Shown here: in pieces, positions 8,094 through 17,899 of the stretch
Position numbering within the stretch: the first letter of the stretch is position 1
Layout of the letters: each line of letters begins with the position of its first letter
The notes under the pieces: generated by a model
What the model was told of the DNA's origin: nothing
What the model saw: the letters and a program-made list of their open reading frames with translations, nothing else
The model's database searches: none
Program-made: the position numbers and the translations under genes
Source: Actinomycetota bacterium
GTDB lineage: Bacteria > Actinomycetota > Acidimicrobiia > IMCC26256 > PALSA-610
Length of the DNA: 46,818 nucleotides
Direction: 5' to 3'
Assembly: GCA_005773635.1 (NCBI GenBank)
Contig: SXHN01000084.1
Span: forward strand, 1-46,818

Positions 8094-9689
8094 GTGACTG
8101 CCCCCGAACGCGAAATTCTTGCCGAGGCGCGCCGCCGCCGTACGTTCGCCATCATTAGTCACCCAGACGCGGGCAAGACGACACTCACAGAGAAGTTTCT
8201 GCTGTATGCCGGTGCAGTCGCCGAAGCTGGCGCGGTGAAGGCACGAGCAGGACGACGCAAGGCGACATCCGACTGGATGTCGATGGAACAAGAACGTGGT
8301 ATCTCGATTACGTCGACCGTGCTCCAATTCGGGTATCGCGCCCACACCATCAATCTGCTTGACACCCCAGGTCACCGCGATTTCTCCGAAGATACGTTCC
8401 GGGTCTTGTCGGCCGCCGACGCCGCGATCATGGTGCTCGACGCTGCCAAAGGCATCGAACCGCAAACGTTGAAACTGTTCGAAGTGTGCCGATCACGTTC
8501 GATGCCCATCATCACCTTCATCAATAAATACGACCGCCCGGGCCTAGAGCCACTTGAACTCCTCGACGAGATCGAGCGACGGATCCAGTTGCGGCCTACG
8601 CCGGCAACGTGGCCAGTCGGCGTGGCAGGCGACTTCCGGGGTGTCATCGAACAAACCAGCGGCGAGTTCGTTGCTTACTCACGCACCGCTCGTGGCGCGA
8701 GCATCGCACCGGAAGACCGTCACTCCCCCGCTGACGCTGCGCAACAGCACGGTGCATCGTGGGACCGTGCAGTCGAGGAGATTTCGCTGACCGAGGAAGT
8801 TTCGGGTGGTGTCGACTCCAAGTCGTTTCTGGCTGGGGAATCCACTCCGGTGTTCTTCGGTTCTGCTCTCACCAACTTCGGTGTCCGGCATCTTCTCGAC
8901 GCGGTGATCGATCTTGCTCCAGCACCTTCACCTCGAGCGAGCGATCACGGCAATCCACGTCCGCTCGAAGCTCCCTTTTCAGCCTTCGCCTTCAAAGTGC
9001 AAGCAAACATGGACCCCGCGCACCGTGATCGCGTTGCGTTCGTTCGCGTCTGTTCTGGCCACTTCGAACGGGGCATGACAGTGACGCATGAACCCAGTGG
9101 CCGACCGTTTGCTACGAAATATGCGGCGTCGGTTTTCGGCGCAGATCGCGACACCATCGACAACGCCTATCCAGGCGACGTAATTGCATTGGTCAACGCC
9201 AACGACGTACGAATTGGCGACACTCTCTTCGTTGACGCATCCGTGCGTTTTCCGCCGATCGAATCGTTTGCTCCTGAACTCTTCGCTGAGGCTCGACCCA
9301 AAGATGTATCGCGGGCCAAGCAGTTTCGCAAAGGGCTCGAGCAACTTGCGCAGGAAGGCGTGGTGCAAGTACTCAGCCGTGTCGACGGTGACCGAACCCC
9401 TGTGCTCGCGGCAGTAGGGCAAATGCAGTTCGAGGTGTTCTCGCATCGGCTCCAATACGAATTCGGTGCGGAGATTCGCCTTGGCCCAATTCGCCAGCGA
9501 ATTGCCCGTCGCACCGATGCAACTACCGTCACAGCAATGGCGACCACGTCGGGTGTCGAGATCTTGGAGCGTGGAGACTCGACGCTCTTGGCACTATTCG
9601 AAAGCCCTTATTGGCTTGATCGCCTCGTCGCGGAACACCCCGACTGGTTGCTCGACCCGATACTGACCGGTGCCATCACGCAGAACTAG
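8094..9689 (+). CDS. prfC: Peptide chain release factor 3
   Basis: A 531-residue translational GTPase. The P-loop is SHPDAGKTTLTEK (near residue 22), the G3 motif is DTPGHRDFSEDTFR, and the G4 motif is FINKYDR, where NKYD replaces the usual NKLD. The SMEQERGISITSTV switch region is characteristic of RF3 and separates it from EF-G. Domain II and the RF3 C-terminal domain follow (QMQFEVFSHRLQYEFGAEI). RF3 removes RF1/RF2 from the ribosome after peptide release. The start is a GTG at 8094 that immediately precedes TAPEREILAEARRRRTF. It is a free-standing gene, 68 bases after the MFS gene and 78 before rnj. Confidence 0.95.
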   Translation: MTAPEREILAEARRRRTFAIISHPDAGKTTLTEKFLLYAGAVAEAGAVKARAGRRKATSDWMSMEQERGISITSTVLQFGYRAHTINLLDTPGHRDFSEDTFRVLSAADAAIMVLDAAKGIEPQTLKLFEVCRSRSMPIITFINKYDRPGLEPLELLDEIERRIQLRPTPATWPVGVAGDFRGVIEQTSGEFVAYSRTARGASIAPEDRHSPADAAQQHGASWDRAVEEISLTEEVSGGVDSKSFLAGESTPVFFGSALTNFGVRHLLDAVIDLAPAPSPRASDHGNPRPLEAPFSAFAFKVQANMDPAHRDRVAFVRVCSGHFERGMTVTHEPSGRPFATKYAASVFGADRDTIDNAYPGDVIALVNANDVRIGDTLFVDASVRFPPIESFAPELFAEARPKDVSRAKQFRKGLEQLAQEGVVQVLSRVDGDRTPVLAAVGQMQFEVFSHRLQYEFGAEIRLGPIRQRIARRTDATTVTAMATTSGVEILERGDSTLLALFESPYWLDRLVAEHPDWLLDPILTGAITQN

Positions 9690-9767
9690 ATCATCACGAG
9701 GAGTGCTCGGACTGGTCTCTTCTGATCGCTACCATTCGGACACAAAGTAATCGAGAGGGCTTTACGC

Positions 9768-11435
9768 ATGGCAGCACAGGTCAAAGTCACCTTCCTCGGT
9801 GGGTTAGGTGAAATCGGTCGCAACTGTGCAGCCGTGGAAATCGATGAACGCATCATGCTTATCGACTGTGGTCTCATGTTCCCCGATGCGGACATGTTGG
9901 GCGTCGATCTGGTACTCCCCGATTTCTCGTACCTGCACGAACGCGCCGACAACATTGAAGGCTGCATCGTCACTCATGGTCATGAAGACCACATGGGCGG
10001 GCTGTCGTTTTTGCTTCGTGACGTTTCGTTTCCGATTATCGGTTCGGCGCTAACACTTGCGCTTGCACGCAACCGCATCGATGAAGCCGGACTTTTGGAC
10101 AAAACAGAGTTCATAGCGGTCGCCGACAATGAACGTCGCAAGTTCGGGCCCTTCGACTGCGAATTCATTCCAGTTACCCACTCGGTGCCCCACGGTTTCG
10201 CGACGGCCTTTCATACTCCGCAAGGCACCATTATGCATTCGGGCGATTTCAAGCTCGACCTCGATCCGGTTGATGGGCGCCGTACCGACCTCGCGACGAT
10301 GGGTGCAATCGCTCGCACCGAAGGCATCCGTTTGCTCCTATCGGACTCGACGAACGCATGTGAACATGGGCATTCGCGGTCCGAAACAACGGTCGGCAAG
10401 GTGTTGTTTGACTTGTTCCATGCCAATGCAGGCCGGCGCATTATCACTGCATGCTTTGCGAGCCACATTCATCGAGTACAGCAAATCGCTGATGCTGCGG
10501 TCTCGTTCGATCGCATCATCGCAACTCTTGGTCGTTCGATGCAGAACAACGTACGAATCGCTCGTGAAATGGGACTGCTCAACATCCCCGATTCACATCT
10601 GCGCGACATTAAAGACGTGGCCGACTTACCACCCGAAAAGGTCTGCATCATCTCTACTGGTTCGCAAGGCGAAGCAATGTCCGCGTTGAGCTTGATGGCA
10701 GCCGGAGAAAGTCGCTGGCTCAAATTGTCCGAAGATGACACTGTCATTTTGAGTTCGCACCCGATCCCCGGCAACGAAACCAATGTCACCAAGGTGCTAG
10801 ACGGCTTGGCGCGGCTCGGAGTTGAAGTTGTGCACTCCGGTATCGAGGACGTGCATGCGACCGGTCATGCGAAGGCAGAGGAACTCAAGACCTTGCTCAC
10901 AGTCACCGAACCCGCATGGTTCACCCCCGTACACGGTGAGTATCGACATTTGCTGGCGCACGCGAAGCTCGCACGCAACATGGGCGTTGCTGAGAAGCAG
11001 GTGATCATTTGCGAAGACGGCGATCAGCTGATCATCGACGATCGAGGTATCCGCAAGGGCGCATCGGTACCAGCGGGCTACCTCTACGTGGATGGCTCGG
11101 TCGTTGGCGATGTCGGGCACGGGGTGTTGCGCGATCGCAAAGTGCTCGCCGAAGAAGGAATGGTGGTCGTGTTAGTGACGATTGATATCGGTAACCGCAC
11201 GGTTGTCGGTGCTCCTGAGGTGGTGACCAGGGGTTGGATTCAAGACTCGCTCGCCAACGATCTCATCGAGGGGTGCATTGCAGCAGTGCATCTCGATGTC
11301 ACGGCGGCACTCGAGCGATCTGCCCATTCCGACATTGAATCAATGCAGAAAGTGGTGCGCAGCGCTGCGGGTCGTTTCGTCAAGAAACAGACGCAACGGC
11401 GGCCAATGATTATTCCGATCGTGATCGAAACGTAG
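9768..11435 (+). CDS. rnj: Ribonuclease J
   Basis: A 555-residue metallo-beta-lactamase/beta-CASP ribonuclease. The zinc motif is VTHGHEDHMGGL (near residue 72), followed by HSVPHG, HSGDFKLD and the beta-CASP segment STGSQGEAMSALS. The C-terminal histidine motif region PVHGEYRHL is also present. RNase J acts as a 5' exonuclease and endonuclease in mRNA decay and rRNA maturation in actinobacteria. The ATG at 9768 has a good GAGAGG ribosome-binding site. It ends 5 bases from the stop of the convergent MFS gene. In many actinobacteria rnj lies next to dapA and ftsK; that context is not seen here. Confidence 0.95.
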   Translation: MAAQVKVTFLGGLGEIGRNCAAVEIDERIMLIDCGLMFPDADMLGVDLVLPDFSYLHERADNIEGCIVTHGHEDHMGGLSFLLRDVSFPIIGSALTLALARNRIDEAGLLDKTEFIAVADNERRKFGPFDCEFIPVTHSVPHGFATAFHTPQGTIMHSGDFKLDLDPVDGRRTDLATMGAIARTEGIRLLLSDSTNACEHGHSRSETTVGKVLFDLFHANAGRRIITACFASHIHRVQQIADAAVSFDRIIATLGRSMQNNVRIAREMGLLNIPDSHLRDIKDVADLPPEKVCIISTGSQGEAMSALSLMAAGESRWLKLSEDDTVILSSHPIPGNETNVTKVLDGLARLGVEVVHSGIEDVHATGHAKAEELKTLLTVTEPAWFTPVHGEYRHLLAHAKLARNMGVAEKQVIICEDGDQLIIDDRGIRKGASVPAGYLYVDGSVVGDVGHGVLRDRKVLAEEGMVVVLVTIDIGNRTVVGAPEVVTRGWIQDSLANDLIEGCIAAVHLDVTAALERSAHSDIESMQKVVRSAAGRFVKKQTQRRPMIIPIVIET

Positions 11436-11440
11436 GTCGA

Positions 11441-12745
11441 CTACTCGGGCCCTTGACGGCCCGCGGGCTCGCTCTGTTGAGGTTTCCGCGCCTTTCTTCC
11501 AAGCGCAACCACTGTCGCGGGGAGAAAGAACACGCGTGCCGGAAGTGAAAGTTGGCTCACCGGAAGTTTGTTCAGCGGTGACCGCCACACTGACATCCGG
11601 TATACAAAGAACGCTCCAATCAATGCGTGAATTGCAACCAGAGACCAATAGAAACCTGCGGCCCCGAACGCGATCATCATTCCCGCAGCAACCAACGGTC
11701 CGACTACGGCTCCGATGCCGTAGAGCGCGACAAGCTGTGACGCGGCCGCGCTGACATGCTCCGGTTCAATCCAGTCGTTGGTGTAGGCCGCAGCAATCGA
11801 GTACAGCGGGAAGGTGAAACCTCCAAGCACAGTGATGAGCACAAGTGGAATGGCGCCGTGATCGGGGCTGACCAACAACAGTGCAGCGAACGCCGTCGCA
11901 AGGAGCGCGATGACCAAACCGACCGCCCGTCGGTCAAGTTCATCCGCGGCTGCAGAAATCGGCCACTGGAAGATCATGCCGCCAAGGTTCGGGGCTGCGA
12001 CAAAAATGCCGGTCACGGCGGGCGACAGTCCAATGCGGATCGCATAAATCGCGGCCATGCCGATGAGTGCGCCGTGCGCGATCCCAATTAGCACACATGA
12101 TCCAACGCCAGTAGGAACGGTTGTAGCGAGTTGACGCAGGGAGATCGGCGCCGCGCGTTGCACTACTGGAGCGACGGCGGCTTCTGACAATGCGACCGGA
12201 GCAACGGCAAGCGAAGCGACAATGCTCGCGACTGCGAATCCGGTTATCAGGCGCGCATCCAAGGCAAACAACATGACTTGGCCGATACCGAAGGCACCGG
12301 TGGTCACCAATGAGTAGATGGCCAGCAGTCGTCCTCGAGTGGCATTGGTTGCCAAATCATTCAGCCAGCTTTCCGCAACTACATACTGACCGGCGAGACA
12401 AAGCCCCGTGACGAAGCGCAAAGCAATCCACGCTGGCGACGAGTCGGTGAGCCCAACGGCGATCATCGAAGCCGACAGCAGTGACGCCAACGCGGAATAC
12501 ACGCGAATATGGCCTACACGTCCTAAGGCATTGAGTGCCACGCGGGCGCCAACAAGAAAACCGGCATAGTACGCGGCGCTGATAACTCCGCTCACCGCGG
12601 TGGGGAGCTTGACCAACTCCGAGCGGACACCAAGCACAGTGCCGAAGAGACCGGCAGCAAACAGCAACAGTGCCAGGCCCACGAAAAGGCCCCACGTGGC
12701 GAGAGCCACATCGCGCTTGCGAGGCTGGCTCCTACCTCGTTCCAT
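11441..12745 (-). CDS. MFS transporter, YcaD-like
   Basis: A 434-residue carrier with twelve predicted membrane segments. The first helices (GLFVGLALLLFAAGLFGTVL) and RFVTGLCLAGQYVVAESWLN near residue 120 resemble the YcaD/YfkF-like branch of the major facilitator family, whose substrates are mostly unknown. The C terminus carries a short basic tail (GRKARKPQQSEPAGRQ). It is divergent from purU, with 63 bases between the two start codons, and convergent with rnj. The substrate cannot be inferred. Confidence 0.82.
   Translation of the reverse strand: MERGRSQPRKRDVALATWGLFVGLALLLFAAGLFGTVLGVRSELVKLPTAVSGVISAAYYAGFLVGARVALNALGRVGHIRVYSALASLLSASMIAVGLTDSSPAWIALRFVTGLCLAGQYVVAESWLNDLATNATRGRLLAIYSLVTTGAFGIGQVMLFALDARLITGFAVASIVASLAVAPVALSEAAVAPVVQRAAPISLRQLATTVPTGVGSCVLIGIAHGALIGMAAIYAIRIGLSPAVTGIFVAAPNLGGMIFQWPISAAADELDRRAVGLVIALLATAFAALLLVSPDHGAIPLVLITVLGGFTFPLYSIAAAYTNDWIEPEHVSAAASQLVALYGIGAVVGPLVAAGMMIAFGAAGFYWSLVAIHALIGAFFVYRMSVWRSPLNKLPVSQLSLPARVFFLPATVVALGRKARKPQQSEPAGRQGPE
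11446..11463. terminator. Possible bidirectional terminator hairpin between convergent genes
   Basis: CGGGCC and GGCCCG form a 6-bp stem around a 6-base loop just past the rnj stop and inside the last codons of the convergent MFS gene. There is no T-run on either side, so intrinsic termination is only a possibility. Confidence 0.3.
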
Positions 12746-12808
12746 CGGTTGAGCGTACGTCGCCCATGGACAGTCTGCGTGCGTTTGTCAATTACGGTAT
12801 ACACACTT

Positions 12809-13651
12809 ATGCCAATTCATGTACTTACGTTGTCGTGCCCCGATCGGCCCGGGATCGTTGCCACAGTGGCACAGCATCTCTTCCAGCTCGACGCCAACAT
12901 TTTGGATAATGCGCAGTTCAGTGACCCCGCTAGCCGCCACTTCTGTATGCGCACTCGCTTTGAGGCGCCGAACGATGCTGCGACCATTGCCGCAGGATTG
13001 GGCCCAGCAGTCGCAGACTTGCGGGCCAATTTTCGCGTGCGTCGCGAGGACGCAAGGCCGAAAGTTCTCGTGATGGTCTCCAAGTTCGATCATTGCCTCG
13101 TTGACCTATTGCAACGTTGGCAGGCTGATGAGTTGCCGGTCGCGATCGACATGATTGTGTCAAACCATCCAGACCTTGAAGATGTCGCAGCCGCGGCACA
13201 CGTGCCGTTTCGACACATTCCGGTTACCGCAGCAACGAAACCCGCAGCTGAGCGTGAGTTGCGGCATCTCCTCGTCGAGCGATCGATAGATCTTGTAGTG
13301 CTCGCCCGCTATATGCAAATCCTCTCGCCAGAGTTAACCGATGAACTCGCAGGGAAGGCGATAAATATCCATCATTCATTTCTCCCGGGCTTCAAAGGTG
13401 CTCGTCCATATCACCAAGCTTGGGCTCGAGGCGTGAAGCTCATTGGAGCAACTGCGCATTTTGTCACCAGCGATCTCGATGAAGGTCCGATCATTGACCA
13501 AGATATTGCGCGGGTTTCGCATGCAGTGTCGGCTGAACAAATGGTCGTATTAGGTAAAGACGTTGAGCGCATCACACTGTCGCGAGCAGTAAAGGCGTGG
13601 GCCGAAGGCCGCGTTTTTCTTGTCGGAAATCGCGTTGTGGTATTTCCATGA
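12809..13651 (+). CDS. purU: Formyltetrahydrofolate deformylase
   Basis: A 280-residue enzyme that hydrolyses 10-formyltetrahydrofolate to formate and tetrahydrofolate. The N-terminal ACT domain is visible as LTLSCPDRPGIVATVAQHLF, and the C-terminal formyltransferase-type domain carries INIHHSFLPGFKGARPYHQAW and DEGPIIDQDIARV, which hold the catalytic Asn, His and Asp residues. The ATG at 12809 begins MPIHVLTLSC exactly as the family does; the open frame from 12749 adds 20 unlikely residues. A TATACA element ends 5 bases before this ATG, so the transcript may be leaderless. It stands alone between divergent and convergent genes. Confidence 0.93.
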   Translation: MPIHVLTLSCPDRPGIVATVAQHLFQLDANILDNAQFSDPASRHFCMRTRFEAPNDAATIAAGLGPAVADLRANFRVRREDARPKVLVMVSKFDHCLVDLLQRWQADELPVAIDMIVSNHPDLEDVAAAAHVPFRHIPVTAATKPAAERELRHLLVERSIDLVVLARYMQILSPELTDELAGKAINIHHSFLPGFKGARPYHQAWARGVKLIGATAHFVTSDLDEGPIIDQDIARVSHAVSAEQMVVLGKDVERITLSRAVKAWAEGRVFLVGNRVVVFP

Positions 13652-13673
13652 ACAAGCGTTAGGGCGAAGTTGG

Positions 13674-14885
13674 TTAGGCCTGTGGGCCGCCAAGTGCATC
13701 GGCGCCCATCTGCAGGTGAAGCTCATTGCCGGTATAGGCATTCGCGAGTGCGACGGCTTCGTTGAGTTCCACGCCGAGGCCGGGTTCTGTCGGCGGGATC
13801 ACATAGCCATTTTCCCATTGAATTGGTTTGACCAACAACTGGGAGTGGAACCCACTCCAGTCTTGAATGGATTCGAGCATCAAGAAGTTGGGTGTGCAAG
13901 TGCTCAGTTGAATATTTGCGGCCGCAACAATTGGCCCGCAATAGAGATGCGGAGCGATCTGCGCATGGTGAGTTTCGGCTATCGCCGCGATCTTCTTGCC
14001 CTCGAGAATTCCGCCGCAGCGACCAAGATTGAGTTGCAGGATCGAGGCCGCGCCTGCCACAAGTACCTTGGCGAACTCATATTTAGTTGTGAGTCGCTCT
14101 CCGGTTGCAATTGGGATCGTTGTCGACCGTGCGACCTTGGCCATTTCTTCAACGTTGTCGGGAGGAATCGGCTCTTCGAACCACAGCGGATCGAACGCCT
14201 CAAGTTGGCGGGCAAGCCGAATAGCTCCCGATGCCGTGAATTGTCCGTGGGTCCCGAACAGAAGATCAACCTTCGTGCCGACTGATTCGCGGATCCGTTC
14301 GACCATGCGCCGAGACCGCTCCAGCGCATCGAGATCAGGCTGGCGACCATCGAATGCGGTGTACGGGCCCGCAGGGTCGAGCTTGACTGCGGTGAAGCCG
14401 CGTTCCATTTCGGCAACCGCTTTCTCCGCCGCCGCGTCAGGGTCGGAATACACCGGGTGATCCTGGTAAACATCCACATCGTTTGGGGGGTAGAGATACG
14501 TATACGAACGCAGCGATTCGTGGACACGCCCGCCGAGCAAGTCGTACACGGGGCGACCGAGTTCTTTGCCCATGATGTCCCAGCAGGCCATCTCCAAACC
14601 GCTCATGACTCCCCCCAACGTGATGTCGGGGCGAAGCGCGAACCCACTGCCGTACATGCGACGCCACATAGTTTCGATGCGAAACGGATCTTGTCCAAGC
14701 ACAAAACGTTGCGCGACATCTTCGATCATTTGCGCGACAAGATGCGGTGCGAATGTGGCTACGTACACCTCGCCATACCCGATCACCCCCGAATCGGTTG
14801 TGAGCTTGAGGAAGATGAAATACCGACCGCCGAATCGTGGAGGAGGATTGCCAACTACAAAGGTACGAACGTCAACAACTTTCAT
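13674..14885 (-). CDS. Mandelate racemase/muconate-lactonizing enzyme family protein
   Basis: A 403-residue enolase-superfamily enzyme. The N-terminal capping domain is MKVVDVRTFVVGNPPPRF and onward; the barrel carries FEEPIPPDN and ATGERLTTKYEF, which supply two of the usual metal-binding glutamates, and QIAPHLYCGPI. The position that normally holds the first metal aspartate reads FGTHGQFT, keeping a histidine as in galactonate and mannonate dehydratases but with Gly in the Asp position. It may be an acid-sugar dehydratase relative with altered metal binding. Its ATG overlaps the stop of the alcohol dehydrogenase by 4 bases, so the two are co-translated and probably act on the same pathway. 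Confidence 0.78.
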   Translation of the reverse strand: MKVVDVRTFVVGNPPPRFGGRYFIFLKLTTDSGVIGYGEVYVATFAPHLVAQMIEDVAQRFVLGQDPFRIETMWRRMYGSGFALRPDITLGGVMSGLEMACWDIMGKELGRPVYDLLGGRVHESLRSYTYLYPPNDVDVYQDHPVYSDPDAAAEKAVAEMERGFTAVKLDPAGPYTAFDGRQPDLDALERSRRMVERIRESVGTKVDLLFGTHGQFTASGAIRLARQLEAFDPLWFEEPIPPDNVEEMAKVARSTTIPIATGERLTTKYEFAKVLVAGAASILQLNLGRCGGILEGKKIAAIAETHHAQIAPHLYCGPIVAAANIQLSTCTPNFLMLESIQDWSGFHSQLLVKPIQWENGYVIPPTEPGLGVELNEAVALANAYTGNELHLQMGADALGGPQA

Positions 14886-15964
14886 GGGAACACGATCACA
14901 TTCCGCAGCGCCTCGCCTCGGCGGACTCCGTCCATCGCTTCATTGATGTCGGCGAGTGCAAACTTTCCGCTGATGAGTTCATCGAGTTTGATTTTGCCCT
15001 GCTGATACAGCGAAACCAGCCGCTGAATATCGACCGCGATATTTGCTGCACCCATCTTGGATCCGAGCAGTCGTTGGCTGTTGTTCGCAAGTTCTCCTGG
15101 ATCGAAAGATGTCAATGCACCATTGGCTGGCATTCCTACCAACACCACGGCGCCGCCTTTGGCGAGCATTGCGTAGGACTGGTCGAACGCAGATTTGGCT
15201 CCGACCGTCACGAACACAAAATCGACGCCGCGACCACAGGTGAGGTCACGCACGGCCTCGACTGGCTCAGTGGTCATCGCGTTGATTGCGTGTGTGGCGC
15301 CAAAGCTGATTGCCGCATCGCCTTTCGCGGCTGAAGTATCAATGGCGATGACCTGCTCGGCACCTTCCAAACTTGCGGCTTGCACTGCGTTGAGTCCGAC
15401 TCCCCCGCATCCGACCACTGCGACTGTGCTTCCCCTCGGCATGTGCGCTGTGCGGGTAACTGCGCCAAACCCCGTGATCACTCCGCACGCCAACAACGCC
15501 GCCGAGTCGAACGGTACTCCTGGCGGTAACCCAACAATCTGGGATTCATGCACCACAACCGCTTCGGCAAACGCACCGGTGCGCATCCCTTGGAGGAGTG
15601 CGTTCCCGTGCGCATCGCGCAGCGGAGTTTGTGCATCAAGCGCAAAGGAAGCCTCACAACTCACCGATAGCTGTCGTGCACAGTTGGCGCATGTACCGCA
15701 TGAGCGAACAAGTGTGACGACAACCGGCGCACCGGCAACAACCCTCGTGACGCCGGCACCAACCTCGGTCACGATTCCGGCTGCTTCATGTCCGTAGACG
15801 GCAGGAATCTGTCCGCCCCATCCGCCGTCGGCGTAGGTGATGTCGCTGTGACAAACAGCGCTCGCTCGCAACGAAATCTGCACCTCGCCGGGCCCGGGGT
15901 TTGCCAACTCGACGTCTTCGATCACCAGGGGTGCTGCGAACTCGCGACATACTGCTGCTTTCAC
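14882..15964 (-). CDS. Zinc-dependent alcohol dehydrogenase
   Basis: A medium-chain dehydrogenase of 360 residues. It has the catalytic-zinc ligands in ASAVCHSDITY and YGHEAAG, the structural-zinc cysteines in CGTCANCARQLSVSC, and the Rossmann motif VAVVGCGGVGLNA. It resembles the class III/NDMA- or mycothiol-dependent group of actinobacterial alcohol dehydrogenases, but I cannot settle the cofactor or substrate. The chosen start is a GTG at 15964 (VKAAVCREFAAPL); the open frame reaches 16093, which would overlap the upstream dehydrogenase by 59 bases and add non-homologous residues. It lies between a 3-hydroxyisobutyrate-type dehydrogenase and an enolase-superfamily enzyme on the same strand. 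Confidence 0.85.
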   Translation of the reverse strand: MKAAVCREFAAPLVIEDVELANPGPGEVQISLRASAVCHSDITYADGGWGGQIPAVYGHEAAGIVTEVGAGVTRVVAGAPVVVTLVRSCGTCANCARQLSVSCEASFALDAQTPLRDAHGNALLQGMRTGAFAEAVVVHESQIVGLPPGVPFDSAALLACGVITGFGAVTRTAHMPRGSTVAVVGCGGVGLNAVQAASLEGAEQVIAIDTSAAKGDAAISFGATHAINAMTTEPVEAVRDLTCGRGVDFVFVTVGAKSAFDQSYAMLAKGGAVVLVGMPANGALTSFDPGELANNSQRLLGSKMGAANIAVDIQRLVSLYQQGKIKLDELISGKFALADINEAMDGVRRGEALRNVIVFP

Positions 15965-16034
15965 CGAAACACCATATGTCGATAGATGCCTCGCTCGCAT
16001 TGCGAATCGTGCGAGGTCGTTGCCACTGCGGACG

Positions 16035-16949
16035 TCATTGCAATCGCTCAGGAAATCCAGGTGCTCGTAGTTCAGTTCCCACCGAGTCTTCAAGCAATTT
16101 GACTACTTTCGATGACCAAGCCTTTCCTCCGTATTGCAATCTCGATCGGAGAAAGATGTTCTGTACATGGGTTCCGAGTTCAAGCGGTACGCCAAACTGT
16201 TCACCAAGCTGGGTCGCGAAACCGAGGTCTTTGCAAGCCAAATCCATCGTGAATCCAATGTCGTAGCTGCCGTTGAGTATCACTTGGCTTTCGGTCTCGT
16301 GCACGAAGCTGTTACCAGAACTGTGCTTGATTGCCTCGAATGCTTTACCAAGGTCTAAGCCACCTTGTTTCGCGAGCATCAGCGCTTCGCCTGCGGCTAC
16401 CAAGTGAATGAACGCGAGCATGTTCGTGATCACTTTGATAATGGCGGCGTTGCCCAACTCACCCATATAGAGAATGGGGCTGCCCATCGCTTGCAAAAGA
16501 TGACGATGTTGTTCGAATGCCGCTTCGTCGCCGCCCACTAAGACTGTGATGTCGCCTTCGGCAGCCTTGTGCACTCCTCCGGTCACAGGACACTCCAGCA
16601 TCCGCACCCCGTGTTCGGCACAAAGTTCCGCGAGGCGCAGAGTCTCTTCTCGGTCGTTGGTGCTCATGTCGATCCATGTGCTGCCAGGTGAACATCCTGC
16701 GAGCAGTCCGTTGGGACCGACCACGACCGTATTGATCACTGTCGGTGACGGCAGACAAGTAATGATGGTCGTACATTCTCTGGCCACCGAAGCCGGGTCG
16801 CTACCGCGCTGAGCCCCGAGGGCGATCAGAGCGTCGACTGCGGCCTCGTCGGGATCGCACACGACCAGTGAAACCTGAGCACGCAACAAACTTGAGGCGA
16901 GGTGCATGCCAAGATGCCCAAGGCCGATGAAACCGATTGGATCATTCAC
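16035..16949 (-). CDS. 3-hydroxyisobutyrate dehydrogenase-family oxidoreductase
   Basis: A beta-hydroxyacid dehydrogenase of about 304 residues. The NAD(P)-binding motif IGFIGLGHLGMHLASSLL opens the protein, and CPVTGGVHKAAEGDITVLVGG and GELGNAAIIKVITNML carry the substrate-binding and catalytic-lysine segments of the family. It oxidises short hydroxy acids using NAD(P)+; the exact acid is unknown. I chose the GTG at 16949 because it sits just before the Rossmann motif; an ATG at 16982 would add 11 residues. It is the first gene of a three-gene minus-strand cluster, 70 bases before the alcohol dehydrogenase, and is divergent from an SDR gene. Confidence 0.85.
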   Translation of the reverse strand: MNDPIGFIGLGHLGMHLASSLLRAQVSLVVCDPDEAAVDALIALGAQRGSDPASVARECTTIITCLPSPTVINTVVVGPNGLLAGCSPGSTWIDMSTNDREETLRLAELCAEHGVRMLECPVTGGVHKAAEGDITVLVGGDEAAFEQHRHLLQAMGSPILYMGELGNAAIIKVITNMLAFIHLVAAGEALMLAKQGGLDLGKAFEAIKHSSGNSFVHETESQVILNGSYDIGFTMDLACKDLGFATQLGEQFGVPLELGTHVQNIFLRSRLQYGGKAWSSKVVKLLEDSVGTELRAPGFPERLQ

Positions 16950-17035
16950 CCTGCAAGCTTCCGCTATCGCGTCATGGAGCACCGAATTCGACCGTGAATC
17001 TCAGCGCTGTCGCTGCGAAGTGATGGAATCGCCCC

Positions 17036-17899
17036 ATGACGAATCATGATGCACCGCAACCTGCTACGAACTATGTCGACGGCAAGACGGTTGTCGTCAC
17101 CGGCGCGGGTGGTGGCTTCGGATCTCTGATCTGTCGCATGTGCGCTGCACTTGGTGCCAACGTCGTGGCCGCGGATGTGAACGGGCCGGCGATCGAAACC
17201 CTCTCCGGAGAGATCATCTCTGGGGGCGGCCAAGCCACAGCGCACATCGCGGACGTCACGGATCGTACGAGCATGGCAGCTCTGGTGGATACCACGGTTG
17301 AACGCTACGGGCAGCTTGACGTGATGGTGAACAACGCAGGTGTAATGCCACTCGCGTTCTATTCGGATCATGCCATTGCGGCAGACGCCTGGGATCGTTG
17401 TATCGATATCAATTTGAAGGGTGTCCTGAACGGAATCACCGCAAGCTACGACCAGATGATCGCTCAGGGCCGCGGCCAAGTGATCAATATCTCATCGATT
17501 TACGGCAACTTCCCGAACGCAGGCGCTGCGGTCTACAGCGCTACGAAAGCAGCCGTGAACGTGTTGTCAGAAGCATTGCGTGTGGAATCTCAAGGCAAGA
17601 TCAAAGTAACCATTATTAAGCCAACTGGCGTACCCGCGACGAACCTTGGTGCATCGGTTGTCAACGGCGAAGCGATTATCGGCATCTTGGGTGATCGCAT
17701 TGGTCAGTTCGGCGAACACATCATGCAGTCGCTCAGCGGCTCGTTGCCTGCTGAGTTGTCAGACCCCAACAACATCAAGTACTGGTCAATCATCCCAGAA
17801 CAAATCGCCGAGACCGTGGTACACGTGATCAATCAACCGTGGGGTGTCTCAATCAGCGATATCACTGTGCGGGCGTCCGGTGAGGAATACCTGCTGTGA
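17036..17899 (+). CDS. Short-chain dehydrogenase/reductase
   Basis: A 287-residue classical SDR. The cofactor motif is VVVTGAGGGFGSLICRM, the NNAG motif is MVNNAGVMP, and the catalytic Ser-Tyr-Lys set lies in INISSIYGNFPNAGAAVYSATKAAV, with Tyr and Lys in YSATK. The acidic residue after the second strand (AADVNG) suggests preference for NAD(H). It is transcribed divergently from the dehydrogenase cluster with a short gap, and so may share a regulator with it. The substrate is not predictable from sequence. Confidence 0.9.
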   Translation: MTNHDAPQPATNYVDGKTVVVTGAGGGFGSLICRMCAALGANVVAADVNGPAIETLSGEIISGGGQATAHIADVTDRTSMAALVDTTVERYGQLDVMVNNAGVMPLAFYSDHAIAADAWDRCIDINLKGVLNGITASYDQMIAQGRGQVINISSIYGNFPNAGAAVYSATKAAVNVLSEALRVESQGKIKVTIIKPTGVPATNLGASVVNGEAIIGILGDRIGQFGEHIMQSLSGSLPAELSDPNNIKYWSIIPEQIAETVVHVINQPWGVSISDITVRASGEEYLL

